Notes: a model not told the origin generated them from the sequence alone. Positions 36,831 to 47,352 are shown, counted from the first letter of the stretch. The stretch is DNA of 64,000 bases from Azospirillum sp. TSA2s (GCF_004923315.1 NZ_CP039642.1:496001-560000), one strand, 5' to 3'. Translations and numbers: made by a program.

Positions 36831-37601
36831 TCAGCGAGCCGCGAAGTCCAGCCCGTCCGGCTGGACGCCCGACACCTCCAGCAGCAGTTTGCTGAGAATG
36901 GCGTCGGCGAAGGCGTCGAAGTCGCGGGCCGGCACCAGGAAGGCGCCGGGACCGCCGATGACATGGTCGCGGTAATAGCCCTCCAGGTCGTTCGGCGCCG
37001 CTCCGCCCCAGGGGTTGGGCCGGTCGTTCAGGATCGGCAGCCCGTTGATGGTGATGCCGCGGGCGACCGCGGCGTCGCGCGCCTCCTCCACCGGGCGGCC
37101 GCGGTTGTTCTCGCCGTCCCCGGAAATGTCGATGACCCGCCGCATGCCATCGAACCCGTTGTTGTCGAACAGCGGAACGACGAAGTCGATGGCGGCGCTG
37201 ATCGAGGTCCATTGCTCCGTCGTCATCGGCGCCTCCGCCACCATCGCCGCGAAGCGCTCGACGCTGGCCGGATCGCTCAGCTCGGTCCAGGCGACGACGA
37301 TGTGCTGATAGCTTTCGCCCGACCATTCCACATAGGTGGCGCCGATCCGGCCGAAGGGGCCGCCGCGGATCGCCGCCTGCACCTTCGGGTTCAGCAGGGC
37401 CTGGACATAGCCGTTGCGCTGCAGCTTCGCCTCGTCCGGGTCGACGCTGCCGGACACGTCCACCGCCAGGACCAGTTCCAGGTCCACCGGCGTCTGCGCC
37501 GCGGCCGGAACCGCGGATAAGCACAAGCATAAAGGAGCGACGACAAGCAGGGAGGCGAGGAGGCAGGCACGGCTATGGGCCAAGAGACGGTATGCACGCA
37601 T
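36831..37601 (-). CDS. Secreted DUF1194 (von Willebrand A-like) protein
   Basis: 256 residues. Signal peptide (LLASLLVVAPLCLCLSAVPAAA) and a vWA-like fold with a metal-site motif LAVDVSGSVDPDEA (D-x-S-x-S type), and VIDISGDGENNRGRP, matching DUF1194. Exported; probably binds a divalent metal and a protein partner. AAGGAGGG precedes the ATG at 37601; the longer frame to 37976 crosses a tandem repeat and is not convincing. Divergent from the 644-residue exported protein gene, 324 bases away. Confidence 0.82.
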   Translation of the reverse strand: MRAYRLLAHSRACLLASLLVVAPLCLCLSAVPAAAQTPVDLELVLAVDVSGSVDPDEAKLQRNGYVQALLNPKVQAAIRGGPFGRIGATYVEWSGESYQHIVVAWTELSDPASVERFAAMVAEAPMTTEQWTSISAAIDFVVPLFDNNGFDGMRRVIDISGDGENNRGRPVEEARDAAVARGITINGLPILNDRPNPWGGAAPNDLEGYYRDHVIGGPGAFLVPARDFDAFADAILSKLLLEVSGVQPDGLDFAAR

Positions 37602-37925
37602 ACGCACCCTCCTTCTCGCCACCGGTGTCCGGCCTGTCGCGTCGGACAAAGAGCCGCGCCGGACAAAGAGCCGCGCCGGACGAAGGATTGAGGATTGGTG
37701 TGCGAACGTTTCCTGTCCATGCCCCGCCGGGCTATTCCGGCAGTCGCGATTGGGCAGGGCGGGGTACTCCACGCCGCCCACCGGACTTGCGGGCCGGCGG
37801 CAACCCGCGACGGTTCGGAGCTTCGCCCCGATAGGGAGGTGACAAACCGCCAATTGCCTGCATAGCTTACGCCTTAAGGGGTAGTCCGCAAGGCGGCGCC
37901 TTCCCGTCCCTCCCCGTCCCCATCC
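37602..37925. other. Divergent intergenic region with a 17-bp tandem repeat
   Basis: 324 bases between two outward-facing genes for exported proteins. Contains two adjacent copies of GGACAAAGAGCCGCGCC (37644-37660, 37661-37677) plus a third partial copy. Should contain both promoters; none is clear. Confidence 0.5.
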
Positions 37926-39860
37926 ATGTTCCGAGCAGCCATAGACGTGCCTTCCGCCCGCTCGCTCCCCTGCCATACCGCCGCACCGGTTCCGTCCCGA
38001 TGGGCAGGCCGGCTGTCATGGTTGGCCGGCGCGGCGCTGACGGCCGGCTGGACCATCATGGCGGCGGCCCAGACCCTGCCCCCGCCGCTGCAGTCCGCCG
38101 GGCTGACCGTACCCGCTCCGCCCAAGCCGCAAGCCCCGGTAGGGCAGACTCCGGCTGGACAGAAAGCGGTTGGACAAGCTTCGGCTGGGCGCCCCGCCGA
38201 CGTTCCCGGCACCTGCGCCGATCACGAACCGGCGGGCCAGGCCGTCCTCGATGCCCTGTCCGGCGGGAACGAGGCATTCGCCGAACTGGCCCGACGGTCG
38301 CCGGCGGACGCCTTCCGCTGTTCCAGCCTGTTCCCCGGCGAGGCGGCGCTGGCCGCGCTGCGCGGGGCGGCGACGCTGGCACCCTTCGACGCGGTCGGAG
38401 CCGCGGACCAGATGATCGGCCGTCCCGGCGGCGCGGAGATCGTTGCCCTCGCGCTGGACCCCGGGCTGCTGTCGCGGGCGCTCGATACCGGGCTGCCCTT
38501 CTACGAAACGCGGCACGAACTGCGCAAACGCCTGGGCAAGCCCGAGCTGCGGGCGCTGGAGATCCAGGCGGCGAAGGCGCTTGCCGCCTCGCTCGCGCGC
38601 GATCCGGCCGCGATGGCGCCGAAGATCGGCGCGCTGCTCGACGACATGGTGGACGATCCGCCGGCCGACCGCTTCCACATCGCCATGGCGCTGTCGGCCG
38701 AGGATCTGTTCGGGCTGATCGCGCGGATCGGGCCGCAGCTCTACACCTCCTCGCTCGACGGGCTGGTCAACATCCTGCAAATCCAGCTCAAGCAGGAGCG
38801 GCGGAGCCTTCTCGACCTCGCGCGCGGCGAACGGACACGGCCGCTGTGGGCCGACTTCTTCGTGGCGACGGTCGGCGGTGGCCGGGCGGCCAGCCTGTTC
38901 GGCACCAATCCCGCCACCGCGCGGGACCTGATGCGCGAGAGCCTGCGGGCTCTGCTGCCGGCCCGGGACGCGCCGGTGCCCGGAGCCGACGCCGCCATGG
39001 TGATCGGTGCGCTGGCCGACGCCATGGACCTGGACAACCGCGCCGTCCGCGCCGCCCTGGAGGACGAGCTGGCGGTCTGGTACCGCGGGACCGGCGAAAC
39101 GCCGGCCCGGACCATGGCCGGACTTGCCGGCAGCCTGCATGCGACGCGCCTGTCGGGGCGCCCGGCCACCCCGGCTTTCGAGGCCGAACGGTTCCTCCAG
39201 CGCCATCCGCCGGCCGCCCTGCCCGTCCTGACCGGGCAGCGCCTGTTCCGCAACGGCATCAACGTCCAGCTGATGACCTTCTACGACGACCCGGACGGGC
39301 GGGCCTCCTTCCGCGGCTTCCTGCGGCAGCACCGTGCCCAGGGCTGGGCGCTCCACAGCCAGTCCGGCTTCACCGTCGCCGTCAGCCCGGACCGCCACGG
39401 GCGCCGGATCGTCATCGTCGCCGACGAGCCCGGCGCCAGCGACGCCGGCCGTGCCGCCGCATGGGACTGGATGGCGCGCGAAGGGCTGACTCCGTCCATC
39501 GTCATCCATCGCGGCCACAGCTATCACGAGGACTCCACCATGACGGAGATCGCGCCGGCCACGGCGCTGGTCTTCTGGGGGTCCTGCGGCGGGCACACAC
39601 GGTTGCGCGCCACGCTGGAACGCGCGCCCGACGCGCTGGTGCTGGCGACGCAGAACATCGGCGTTTCGACCGTCAACGAAGCCCTGCTGGGCATCATCGA
39701 AAACCGGCTGCTGGCGGACGGCGCCATCGACTGGAACGGGGTGTGGCGCGAGGCGCAGCGCCGCATCCGCGACCGCCGCTTCGCCTCCTACAAGCGGCCG
39801 GACCAGGATTCGGCGAACCTCGCCTTCCGGGCCTGGCAGGTGCGGGCGGCGGCGCCCTGA
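37926..39860 (+). CDS. Large exported protein of unknown function with possible His/Cys catalytic pair
   Basis: 644 residues. A hydrophobic segment (WAGRLSWLAGAALTAGWTIM) ending MAAAQ looks like a signal peptide after a 25-residue n-region. Then a Pro/Gly/Gln linker (VGQTPAGQKAVGQASAG), a long helical middle region, and a C-terminal alpha/beta domain. In that domain hydrophobic strands end in VIHRGHSYH (His528, His531) and ALVFWGSCGGH (Cys554), a layout recalling clan CD cysteine peptidases (caspase, gingipain, CHAT), although the His-Cys spacing is short. Function is not known to me. The start has no clear ribosome-binding site, so it may lie further in. Confidence 0.7.
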   Translation: MFRAAIDVPSARSLPCHTAAPVPSRWAGRLSWLAGAALTAGWTIMAAAQTLPPPLQSAGLTVPAPPKPQAPVGQTPAGQKAVGQASAGRPADVPGTCADHEPAGQAVLDALSGGNEAFAELARRSPADAFRCSSLFPGEAALAALRGAATLAPFDAVGAADQMIGRPGGAEIVALALDPGLLSRALDTGLPFYETRHELRKRLGKPELRALEIQAAKALAASLARDPAAMAPKIGALLDDMVDDPPADRFHIAMALSAEDLFGLIARIGPQLYTSSLDGLVNILQIQLKQERRSLLDLARGERTRPLWADFFVATVGGGRAASLFGTNPATARDLMRESLRALLPARDAPVPGADAAMVIGALADAMDLDNRAVRAALEDELAVWYRGTGETPARTMAGLAGSLHATRLSGRPATPAFEAERFLQRHPPAALPVLTGQRLFRNGINVQLMTFYDDPDGRASFRGFLRQHRAQGWALHSQSGFTVAVSPDRHGRRIVIVADEPGASDAGRAAAWDWMAREGLTPSIVIHRGHSYHEDSTMTEIAPATALVFWGSCGGHTRLRATLERAPDALVLATQNIGVSTVNEALLGIIENRLLADGAIDWNGVWREAQRRIRDRRFASYKRPDQDSANLAFRAWQVRAAAP

Positions 39861-40017
39861 GCAGGACCGGCAGCCGGAACGTCCTGCCCGGCCCGCCTCG
39901 CCGCCGAGCATGGCTGTGTTTCGCCGGAGCCGCTTGCGGCGGAGCCGGACGCGTGCTGCTGTGGTGTGGCCGATTGTTGCCCACCCCCGGTATCCCCGTT
40001 CTAGAGGCTCCCAAATC

Positions 40018-40653
40018 ATGATGTGGCAGACCCTCGCCTTCTTCTTCGCCACCGCCTTCGTGATCTCGGCGACGCCGGGGCCGAACATGCTGCTGGCGAT
40101 GAGCCTCGGCCTGCGCTTCGGCGCCCGCCGTGCCGCATGGGGCGGCGCCGGCATGTGCGCCGCGCTGGCGGTGATGGCGGCGCTGTCGGCCTTCGGGCTG
40201 GGCGCCCTGCTCTCCACCTCCGTCCTGGCCTTCGAGATCGTGCGCTGGGCCGGCGTCGCCTATCTGACCTGGCTCGGCATCGCCGCATGGCTGGCGCCGG
40301 TGGAACAGCCCGGCGAGCGTGACGCCACGGCCGCCGCATCGGGGGAGGGCACGCCCGTCCGCCTGTTCCTGCGCGGCGCGCTGGTCGCCTTCAGCAATCC
40401 GAAGGCGCTGGTGTTCATGGGCGCCCTGTTCCCGCAGTTCATCGACGCCGCCGCGCCGCTGGCGCCGCAGCTGATGGCGCTGGTCGCCACCATGGTGGTG
40501 ATCGAGTTCGGCTGGATCATGGCCTATGCCACCGGCGGCGACCGGCTGGCGGCGAAGCTGACCACCGTATCGGCGGCCAAGTCGCTGAACCGTCTGACCG
40601 GCGGCCTGATGATCGGCGCCGGCGGCCTGCTGGCGCTTGCCCGCCGGGTCTGA
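40018..40653 (+). CDS. LysE/RhtB-family amino-acid exporter
   Basis: 211 residues with six hydrophobic segments and the family motif TPGPNMLLAMSLGLRFGARR near the N-terminus, plus NPKALVFMGALFPQFID. Exports amino acids or their derivatives; substrate unknown. Two ATGs are adjacent (40018, 40021). Stands alone. Confidence 0.88.
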   Translation: MMWQTLAFFFATAFVISATPGPNMLLAMSLGLRFGARRAAWGGAGMCAALAVMAALSAFGLGALLSTSVLAFEIVRWAGVAYLTWLGIAAWLAPVEQPGERDATAAASGEGTPVRLFLRGALVAFSNPKALVFMGALFPQFIDAAAPLAPQLMALVATMVVIEFGWIMAYATGGDRLAAKLTTVSAAKSLNRLTGGLMIGAGGLLALARRV

Positions 40654-40685
40654 GAGTCTGTAGGATTCTTCGCGCGGTTATCGGT

Positions 40686-40770
40686 CGTCATCCGCGCGAA
40701 GGCGGGGAACCAGGAAGCTCTGCACCTAAGCCACTGAAAAAGCTGGATTTCCGCCTTCGCGGGAATGACG
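40686..40770. repeat. REP-doublet, family C, copy 2
   Basis: CGTCATCCGCGCGAAGGCGG ... CCGCCTTCGCGGGAATGACG, about 85 bp with two facing arms, following the LysE-type gene. Confidence 0.78.
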
Positions 40771-40839
40771 GCCGAGAATGATCTATGATAGGACTCAAAG
40801 TCTGCAGACTCTGATTCACCCCTGTCCTCCCGCTCAAAG

Positions 40840-40874
40840 AAAAAGGGCCGCGCAATCGCGCGGCCCTATAGTTT
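40840..40874. terminator. Bidirectional terminator-like hairpin
   Basis: Perfect stem GGGCCGCGC / GCGCGGCCC with loop AATC, preceded by AAAAA and followed by TATAGTTT. May end transcription of the LysE-type gene, or of an unrecognised short transcript. Confidence 0.6.
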
Positions 40875-41153
40875 AGGGAGGAAACGCCCCGAGAATGGGC
40901 AAGGCCAAGATATGCTGCGGCGCACACGAACTGGTATTACCAATGCTGAATGGTAGCCATGCGCCGCAGGAATGGCCCTATGCAGCAATATGCGTTCTCA
41001 GCAATAGAGCCTGTCCCCGGTTACAAAAATTTCACGGAACCGCCGCGCCCCGGTCATCGCCCGCACCACTAATGCTTCGGCTTGCCACCTCTGCCGAAAG
41101 GCTTACCCCCGACAGGGGCGGCGGTGCGAAACATGCGGCCGAGGAACGGTGCG

Positions 41154-43220
41154 ATGGCGATCCCAGTCCTGCGCAGCCTGACGCTGAAGCAGGCGATTCA
41201 CGCGGTTCTCGCCGCCTTCGTCATCGGCCTGACCATCACCGCGGCCGAATTCGCCTGGACCGCCAGCCGTGAGCGCACCATGGCCCTGGTCCAGGTGGCG
41301 GACGCCGTCGCTCTGGTCGAGGGGCCGGCCGCCAGCGCCGCCTGGCTGATCGACGCGGAGCTGGCCGGCCAGGTGCTACAGGGCATGGTCCGCGCCGATG
41401 CCGCCTGGGCGGAGATCCGGCTGGGCGACGGCACCCTGCTCGCCCGTCGCGAACGCCCGCCCAGACCGGCGAGCCTGCTGGAGCGCGCGGCGACGGCGCT
41501 GCTCTTCATCGACCGGCCGGTGGTGACCCATGACCTGACGACCCCGGCGAGCGCGCCGAAGGTCGCGGACAGCCCCCGCATCGGCACGCTGATCGTCGGC
41601 ATCGACACCGGGCGGGCGGCGTCGGGATTTCTCGCCTATGTCTCGGCGGCGCTGGTGGCGGGGACCCTGCGCAACCTGCTGATCGGGCTGGCGATGGCGG
41701 CGGTGTTCCACCGGCTGCTGACCCGGCCGCTGCTGCAGATCGGCCGGGCGGTGGCGCGGATCGACCCGGAGAAGCCCTATGGTCAGCCGCTGGCCGTGCC
41801 GCGCGGCCATGCCGACGACGAGCTTGGCTTCGTCATCGCCCGCTTCAACCACACCCTGACCCTGCTGGAGCGCGAGCATGACGAGCTGCGGCGGCTGGCG
41901 ACGCGCTGCCCGCTGACCGGGTTGGCGAACCGGGCGCTGCTGCTGGACCGGCTGGACCACGCCATCGAACTGGCGAACCGTGCACGCGAACCGGACGCCG
42001 GCCGGCTGGCCGTGCTGTATGTCGACCTCGACCGCTTCAAGCGGGTCAACGACAGCCTCGGGCATGGCGTCGGCGACCTGCTGCTCTGCCGGGTGGCGGA
42101 GCGGCTGGGCGCCAGCGTGCGCCGCTGCGACACCGTCGGCCGGCTGGGCGGCGACGAGTTCCTGGTGGTGCTGGAGCGCGTCGCCGACCGCGACGAGGCC
42201 GCCATGGTGGCGCAACGGCTGCTCGACGGCCTGTCCTCCCTGCGCGAGGTGGGGGAGCATCGCGTCCACCTCACCGCCAGCATCGGCGTCGCCGTCCATC
42301 CCCTGCAGGGCAGCGGCGAGTCGCCCGACAGCATCGGCCTGATGCGGATGGCCGATTCGGCGATGCAGGCGGCCAAGACGGCGGGCGGCGACCGCTTCGT
42401 CTTCTACACCCGCGACATGACCGACCGCGCCGAGACCCGGCTGCGGCTGGAATCCGGCCTGCGCGAGGCGGTGGCGGCGCGGGCCTTCGAGCTGGTCTAT
42501 CAGCCGAAGATCGAGGCGGCGGGCGGCCGGCTGACCGGCTTCGAGGCGCTGATCCGCTGGCGGCACGAGGGGGCGGCGATCTCCCCCGCCGACTTCATCC
42601 CGGTGGCCGAGGACACCGGCCTCATCATCGAGATCGGCCGCTGGGTGCTGGAGGAGGCCTGCCGCACCGCGACCCGCTGGGCGCTCGACCATGGTCCGGT
42701 GCCGGTGGCGGTCAACGTCTCCGCCCGCCAGCTCGCCGACCCCGGCTTCGCCCGGCTGGTCGAGCAGGTGCTGCAGCGCCACGGCACCCCGCCCCACCTG
42801 CTGGAGCTGGAGATCACCGAGACCGTCATCATGAAGGACGTGCGCCACCATCTGCCGACGCTGAACCGGCTGCGGGCGTTGGGGGTGCGCATCGCCATCG
42901 ACGATTTCGGCACCGGCTATTCCTCGCTGGCCTATCTGCGCCAGCTGCCGGTCGATGTGCTGAAGATCGACCGCAGCTTCGTCAACGACCTGCCGCACGC
43001 CCCCGACATCGCCTCCACCGTCATCGCGCTGGCCCAGCGGCTTCTGCTGTCCACCGTGGCGGAGGGGGTGGAGACCGCCGAGCAGCGGCATTGGCTGGCG
43101 GAAGCCGGCTGCGACTGCCTGCAAGGCTATCTGATCTCACGCCCGCTGGCGGCCGAGGCGGCGGAAGCGATGGTGATGACCGCCTTCGCCCGCAACGAGG
43201 CGCTGCCCCTGACGGCATAA
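41154..43220 (+). CDS. Membrane GGDEF-EAL protein (cyclic-di-GMP turnover)
   Basis: 688 residues: membrane helix (about 18-38), periplasmic sensor region, second membrane helix near 190, HAMP-like linker, GGDEF domain with an intact LGGDEF motif at about residue 331, and EAL domain with FEALIRW (about 463), ELEITETVI, IDDFGTGYSSLAYL, LKIDRSFV and AEGVET. Both active sites look intact, so it may make or break c-di-GMP depending on signal. Start at 41154 has GAGGA eight bases upstream. It probably influences motility versus biofilm, given the motility genes in the window; no direct link is seen. Confidence 0.92.
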   Translation: MAIPVLRSLTLKQAIHAVLAAFVIGLTITAAEFAWTASRERTMALVQVADAVALVEGPAASAAWLIDAELAGQVLQGMVRADAAWAEIRLGDGTLLARRERPPRPASLLERAATALLFIDRPVVTHDLTTPASAPKVADSPRIGTLIVGIDTGRAASGFLAYVSAALVAGTLRNLLIGLAMAAVFHRLLTRPLLQIGRAVARIDPEKPYGQPLAVPRGHADDELGFVIARFNHTLTLLEREHDELRRLATRCPLTGLANRALLLDRLDHAIELANRAREPDAGRLAVLYVDLDRFKRVNDSLGHGVGDLLLCRVAERLGASVRRCDTVGRLGGDEFLVVLERVADRDEAAMVAQRLLDGLSSLREVGEHRVHLTASIGVAVHPLQGSGESPDSIGLMRMADSAMQAAKTAGGDRFVFYTRDMTDRAETRLRLESGLREAVAARAFELVYQPKIEAAGGRLTGFEALIRWRHEGAAISPADFIPVAEDTGLIIEIGRWVLEEACRTATRWALDHGPVPVAVNVSARQLADPGFARLVEQVLQRHGTPPHLLELEITETVIMKDVRHHLPTLNRLRALGVRIAIDDFGTGYSSLAYLRQLPVDVLKIDRSFVNDLPHAPDIASTVIALAQRLLLSTVAEGVETAEQRHWLAEAGCDCLQGYLISRPLAAEAAEAMVMTAFARNEALPLTA

Positions 43221-43333
43221 GGCCGCCGCGTGAGGCCGGAGTTTCGGTCAATGCGCGGCGGAGGTCCGGTCAAGACAGCCGCCCGCCGGCCGGTTATGGT
43301 CGCCTCCCTCGCGCCAACCGACCGACACGCACC

Positions 43334-44263
43334 ATGACCGTCTCCGCCACGCCCTCCTCTGCCATGGCCGATCGCCGATCCGTCAACCGCGCCACGCTGG
43401 TCGGCTTCACCGCCATCCTGCTGTGGGCGACGCTGGCCCCGCTGGCGACGCTGGCCTCGATGGTGCCGCCGTTCCAGCTGGTGGCGACCTCCTTCCTGCT
43501 GGCCTTCCTGGTCGGCAGCGGCTGGACCGCCTCGCGCGGCGACAATCCCTTGCGCTATTTCCGCCAGCCGCTGGCGGCCTGGGCGCTGGGAGTCGGCGGG
43601 CTGTTCGGCTTTCACTTCCTCTATTTCATGGCCCTGCAGGCGGCGCCGCCGGTGGAGGCCAACCTGATCAACTATCTGTGGCCACTGCTGATCGTGCTGT
43701 TCTCCGCCCTGCTGCCGGGGGAGCGGCTGCGCTCCTGGCATGTCGGCGGCGCACTGGCCGGGCTGGCGGGCACGGCGCTGCTGATCGCGCGCGGTGGCAG
43801 CGGCGGATTTTCGATCGACCCGGCACATCTGCCTGGCTATGCCGCCGCCCTGGGCAGCGCCGTCACCTGGGCCGGCTATTCGGTGCTGCGCCGCCGGCTG
43901 GGCCAGATCGGCGAGGCGCCGACCGACGCGGTCAGCGCCTTCTGCCTCGTCACCGCACTCCTGTCGCTGCTCTGCCATCTCGCGCTGGAACGCACGGTCT
44001 GGCCGGAGACCGCCGCCGGCTGGGGGGCGATGCTGCTGCTGGGACTGGGACCGGTGGGGGCGGCCTTCTTCGTCTGGGATTACGGCGTGCGCCACGGCGA
44101 CATCCGGGCGCTGGGAGCGCTGTCCTATCTGGCGCCGCTGCTGTCGACCCTGCTTCTGGTCCTGTTCGGCCTCGCCCCCAATTCCGGCATCATCTGGGTG
44201 TCCTGCGCCCTGATCGCCGGCGGCTCGCTGCTCGCCAGCAAGGATTTGCTGCGGCGCAGGTGA
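43334..44263 (+). CDS. EamA/DMT-family transporter
   Basis: 309 residues, ten hydrophobic segments in two EamA repeats (LLWATLAPLATLASMVPPFQ, later LGPVGAAFFVWDYGVRHGD). The second half resembles YddG-type aromatic amino acid exporters, but substrate is uncertain. Followed by a terminator. Confidence 0.85.
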   Translation: MTVSATPSSAMADRRSVNRATLVGFTAILLWATLAPLATLASMVPPFQLVATSFLLAFLVGSGWTASRGDNPLRYFRQPLAAWALGVGGLFGFHFLYFMALQAAPPVEANLINYLWPLLIVLFSALLPGERLRSWHVGGALAGLAGTALLIARGGSGGFSIDPAHLPGYAAALGSAVTWAGYSVLRRRLGQIGEAPTDAVSAFCLVTALLSLLCHLALERTVWPETAAGWGAMLLLGLGPVGAAFFVWDYGVRHGDIRALGALSYLAPLLSTLLLVLFGLAPNSGIIWVSCALIAGGSLLASKDLLRRR

Positions 44264-44389
44264 GCGTGGCGGTGCGCGGACTGCCCCGCCCCTGATCGCG
44301 GCAGGCTATCACTTGGACGCGTATTGCGGTCGATTTGGGGGGAATCGGCACGGAGTGACGTCGGACTTCACGGAACCGCCGGTCTCTTG

Positions 44390-44422
44390 CCCGCGGGGGT
44401 GGCAAATCCCGCGCGGTTTTTT
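44390..44422 (+). terminator. Rho-independent terminator after the EamA gene
   Basis: CCGCG-GGG pairs with CCC-CGCGG across a TGGCAAAT loop with one bulge, followed immediately by TTTTTT. Confidence 0.6.
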
Positions 44423-44530
44423 GCCGCGCCCGGCGGGAGACCCCAATGCTGACTGCTTTATTCTTTAACGATCGGTGCGTACAGTCGCTGTTGCCTACCC
44501 CTTTCGCGCAACCCAAAGCCGAGCGTCGCG

Positions 44531-44869
44531 ATGAGCAAGTCGATCGAGGGTGTATCCAACTGGATGCACATGTTCCGCTGGATCGTGAAGCTGATCCGCG
44601 ACGAATATGGGGTCGACGAGGCTCTGCTGACCCGCAATGCGACCCTGGAGACCGACATCCAGCTGTCGATCGATCAGGTCGAACAGGTTCTGGAATACAT
44701 CTCCGAAAGCTTCGCCATCCGCTTTCCCGAAGGGACGCTGGACGAGCTGGTGAAGCTGGAGGAACTCTGCCTGCTGGCGAGCTGGATCAAGGGCTATTAC
44801 AAGCGCCCAGAATTCATCTCCGACGCCTTCGAGGCCCGCTGCCGCAGCATCAACCAGATCGCAGCCTGA
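44531..44869 (+). CDS. Acyl-carrier-protein-like protein (DUF1493-like)
   Basis: 112 residues, all helical. The segment TLETDIQLSIDQVEQVLEYI followed by SESFAIRFPEGTL aligns by pattern with the ACP helix-II region (L-x-x-D-x-x-x-D-S-L-D-x-V-E), but the usual D-S-L is L-S-I, leaving the serine as the only candidate for a phosphopantetheine arm. DUF1493 proteins show such variants. The gene stop is two bases before the start of the GH1 glucosidase gene, so they form an operon; a Sfp-type transferase is encoded at 59.8-60.6 kb. Confidence 0.6.
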   Translation: MSKSIEGVSNWMHMFRWIVKLIRDEYGVDEALLTRNATLETDIQLSIDQVEQVLEYISESFAIRFPEGTLDELVKLEELCLLASWIKGYYKRPEFISDAFEARCRSINQIAA

Positions 44870-44871
44870 CC

Positions 44872-46203
<1,332 letters not shown>

Positions 46204-46246
46204 TCGAACCGCTTCGCATCAGAGCTCATCATAAGCTTCCCTGGAC

Positions 46247-46331
46247 CGTCATTCCCGCGAAGGCGGGAATCCAGACGCTCCAAAGGCTCAGGCTCGAATC
46301 AGCCTGGATCCCCGCCTTCGCGGGGATGACG
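46247..46331. repeat. REP-doublet, family C, copy 3
   Basis: CGTCATTCCCGCGAAGGCGG ... GCCTTCGCGGGGATGACGG, 85 bp, in the gap between the glucosidase and the HigA-like gene, where a toxin gene would normally sit. Confidence 0.8.
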
Positions 46332-46389
46332 GCCGAGAAAAAGTGATAGAAACTCTCAAATCCTGAGGTAATTGACTGAGAGGTTCGAC

Positions 46390-46752
46390 ATGATCATCCG
46401 CCGCGAAGAACTTGAGGCCGTACATCCGAATCTGTCGGATATCGTCGATGCCACCGCCGCTCCCTTCGCGCCCATTCATCCCGGAGAAATCCTGCGGGAG
46501 GAATTCCTGGAGCCCAAGGGCATTTCCGCCTACCGGCTCGCCAAGGACATCGGCGTTCCCCTGACCCGCATCACGGCAATTCTGGAGGGCAAGCGCGCCA
46601 TCACCGCCGATACCGCCTTGCGCCTGTCGCGCTATTTCCGCATGTCCGAAGGGTTCTGGGCCAATCTTCAAGCCCATCACGATATCGAGGTCGCCAAGCG
46701 CGCACTCGGCGACCGACTCGATACCGAGGTGAAAGCTTTGGAAGCCGCCTGA
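46390..46752 (+). CDS. HigA-family antitoxin-like regulator without adjacent toxin
   Basis: 120 residues. Xre-type helix-turn-helix with the HigA signature HPGEILREEFLEPKGISAYRLAKDIGVPLTRI and LRLSRYFRMSEGFWANLQ. There is a 30-residue N-terminal extension before HPGEIL. The start has GAGAGG upstream. A RelE-type HigB gene is expected directly upstream but the 187-base gap has none, only a repeat. It may be an orphan regulator. Confidence 0.82.
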   Translation: MIIRREELEAVHPNLSDIVDATAAPFAPIHPGEILREEFLEPKGISAYRLAKDIGVPLTRITAILEGKRAITADTALRLSRYFRMSEGFWANLQAHHDIEVAKRALGDRLDTEVKALEAA

Positions 46753-46767
46753 CGGCCTTTCCTCCCA

Positions 46768-47352
46768 TCAGCGCCGCCGTACCTCCGCGCAGACGCCCTC
46801 CGCCCCGTCCGGTGCCTCCACCAGCGCCGCCACGTCGCGCAGAAGCAGGCTGTGGCCGGCGGGAACCGTCAGCGCCTCGCCACCGTCCGGGATGACAGTC
46901 AGCGTTCCGGCCAACGCATGGACCAGCAGCACGTCGCCGGCGGCGCGATGGGCAGGACCTCCCGCCAGCAGGGTGAGCGTGCCGGTCGCCGATGCGCGGT
47001 CCAGCATCAGGTTCACGTCGCGGATCGGGCCGGCTGTCGGTTCGCACCAGACCGGTGCTTCGCCGCGGAAGGCGAAGGCGGGATCCAGGCGGCGGCGTTC
47101 GACCGGCGCGGCGCCATCGACCGACAGGCGCATGCCGTCGCCCTCCACCACCGCGATCAGCCGGTCGTAGCCGGGAAAGGCGGAAAAGGGGCCGGGTTCG
47201 ACCACGTCAGCGATGCTGACGCGCCAGACGAATCGCCCGTCGGGGGCCGGTTCAACCGCCAGTTCGGTGGTGACGCCGCCGCCATTCTTCCAGGGAACGC
47301 GGCGATGGTCGTCGGGGGTCAGGCGCGTGATGGACGGGTTTTTGGACTGCAA
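46768..47352 (-). CDS. hutD: HutD/Ves-family cupin protein
   Basis: 194 residues. Bicupin with the family segments VPWKNGGGVTTELAVEP, FVWRVSIADVVEPGPFS and FPGYDRLIAVVEGDGM. In histidine-utilisation operons HutD is thought to act as a governor binding formiminoglutamate or urocanate; there are no hut genes here, so its role may differ. Convergent with the HigA-like gene. Confidence 0.85.
   Translation of the reverse strand: MQSKNPSITRLTPDDHRRVPWKNGGGVTTELAVEPAPDGRFVWRVSIADVVEPGPFSAFPGYDRLIAVVEGDGMRLSVDGAAPVERRRLDPAFAFRGEAPVWCEPTAGPIRDVNLMLDRASATGTLTLLAGGPAHRAAGDVLLVHALAGTLTVIPDGGEALTVPAGHSLLLRDVAALVEAPDGAEGVCAEVRRR

Larger units (their letters stand above)
40654..41153. other. 500-base intergenic region with several hairpins
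   Basis: Contains the family C repeat (40686-40770), a terminator-like hairpin (40840-40874) and a further inverted repeat, CTGCGGCGCA (40915-40924) with TGCGCCGCAG (40960-40969), whose loop includes the palindrome TGGTATTACCA. The last 170 bases should hold the promoter of the GGDEF-EAL gene. No tRNA or riboswitch recognised. Confidence 0.5.

Noticed and set aside
38000..40021. Overlapping 673-residue frame inside the exported-protein gene, and a 733-residue antisense frame at 38016-40217
   Set aside because: Both are Arg/Gly-rich low-complexity translations; the 37926-39860 frame has a signal peptide and balanced composition.
40895..41272. 125-residue frame starting MGKAKICCGAHELVL
   Set aside because: Overlaps the start of the GGDEF-EAL gene, poor third-position bias in its first half and Arg/Asp-rich shadow in the second; ribosome-binding site is badly spaced.
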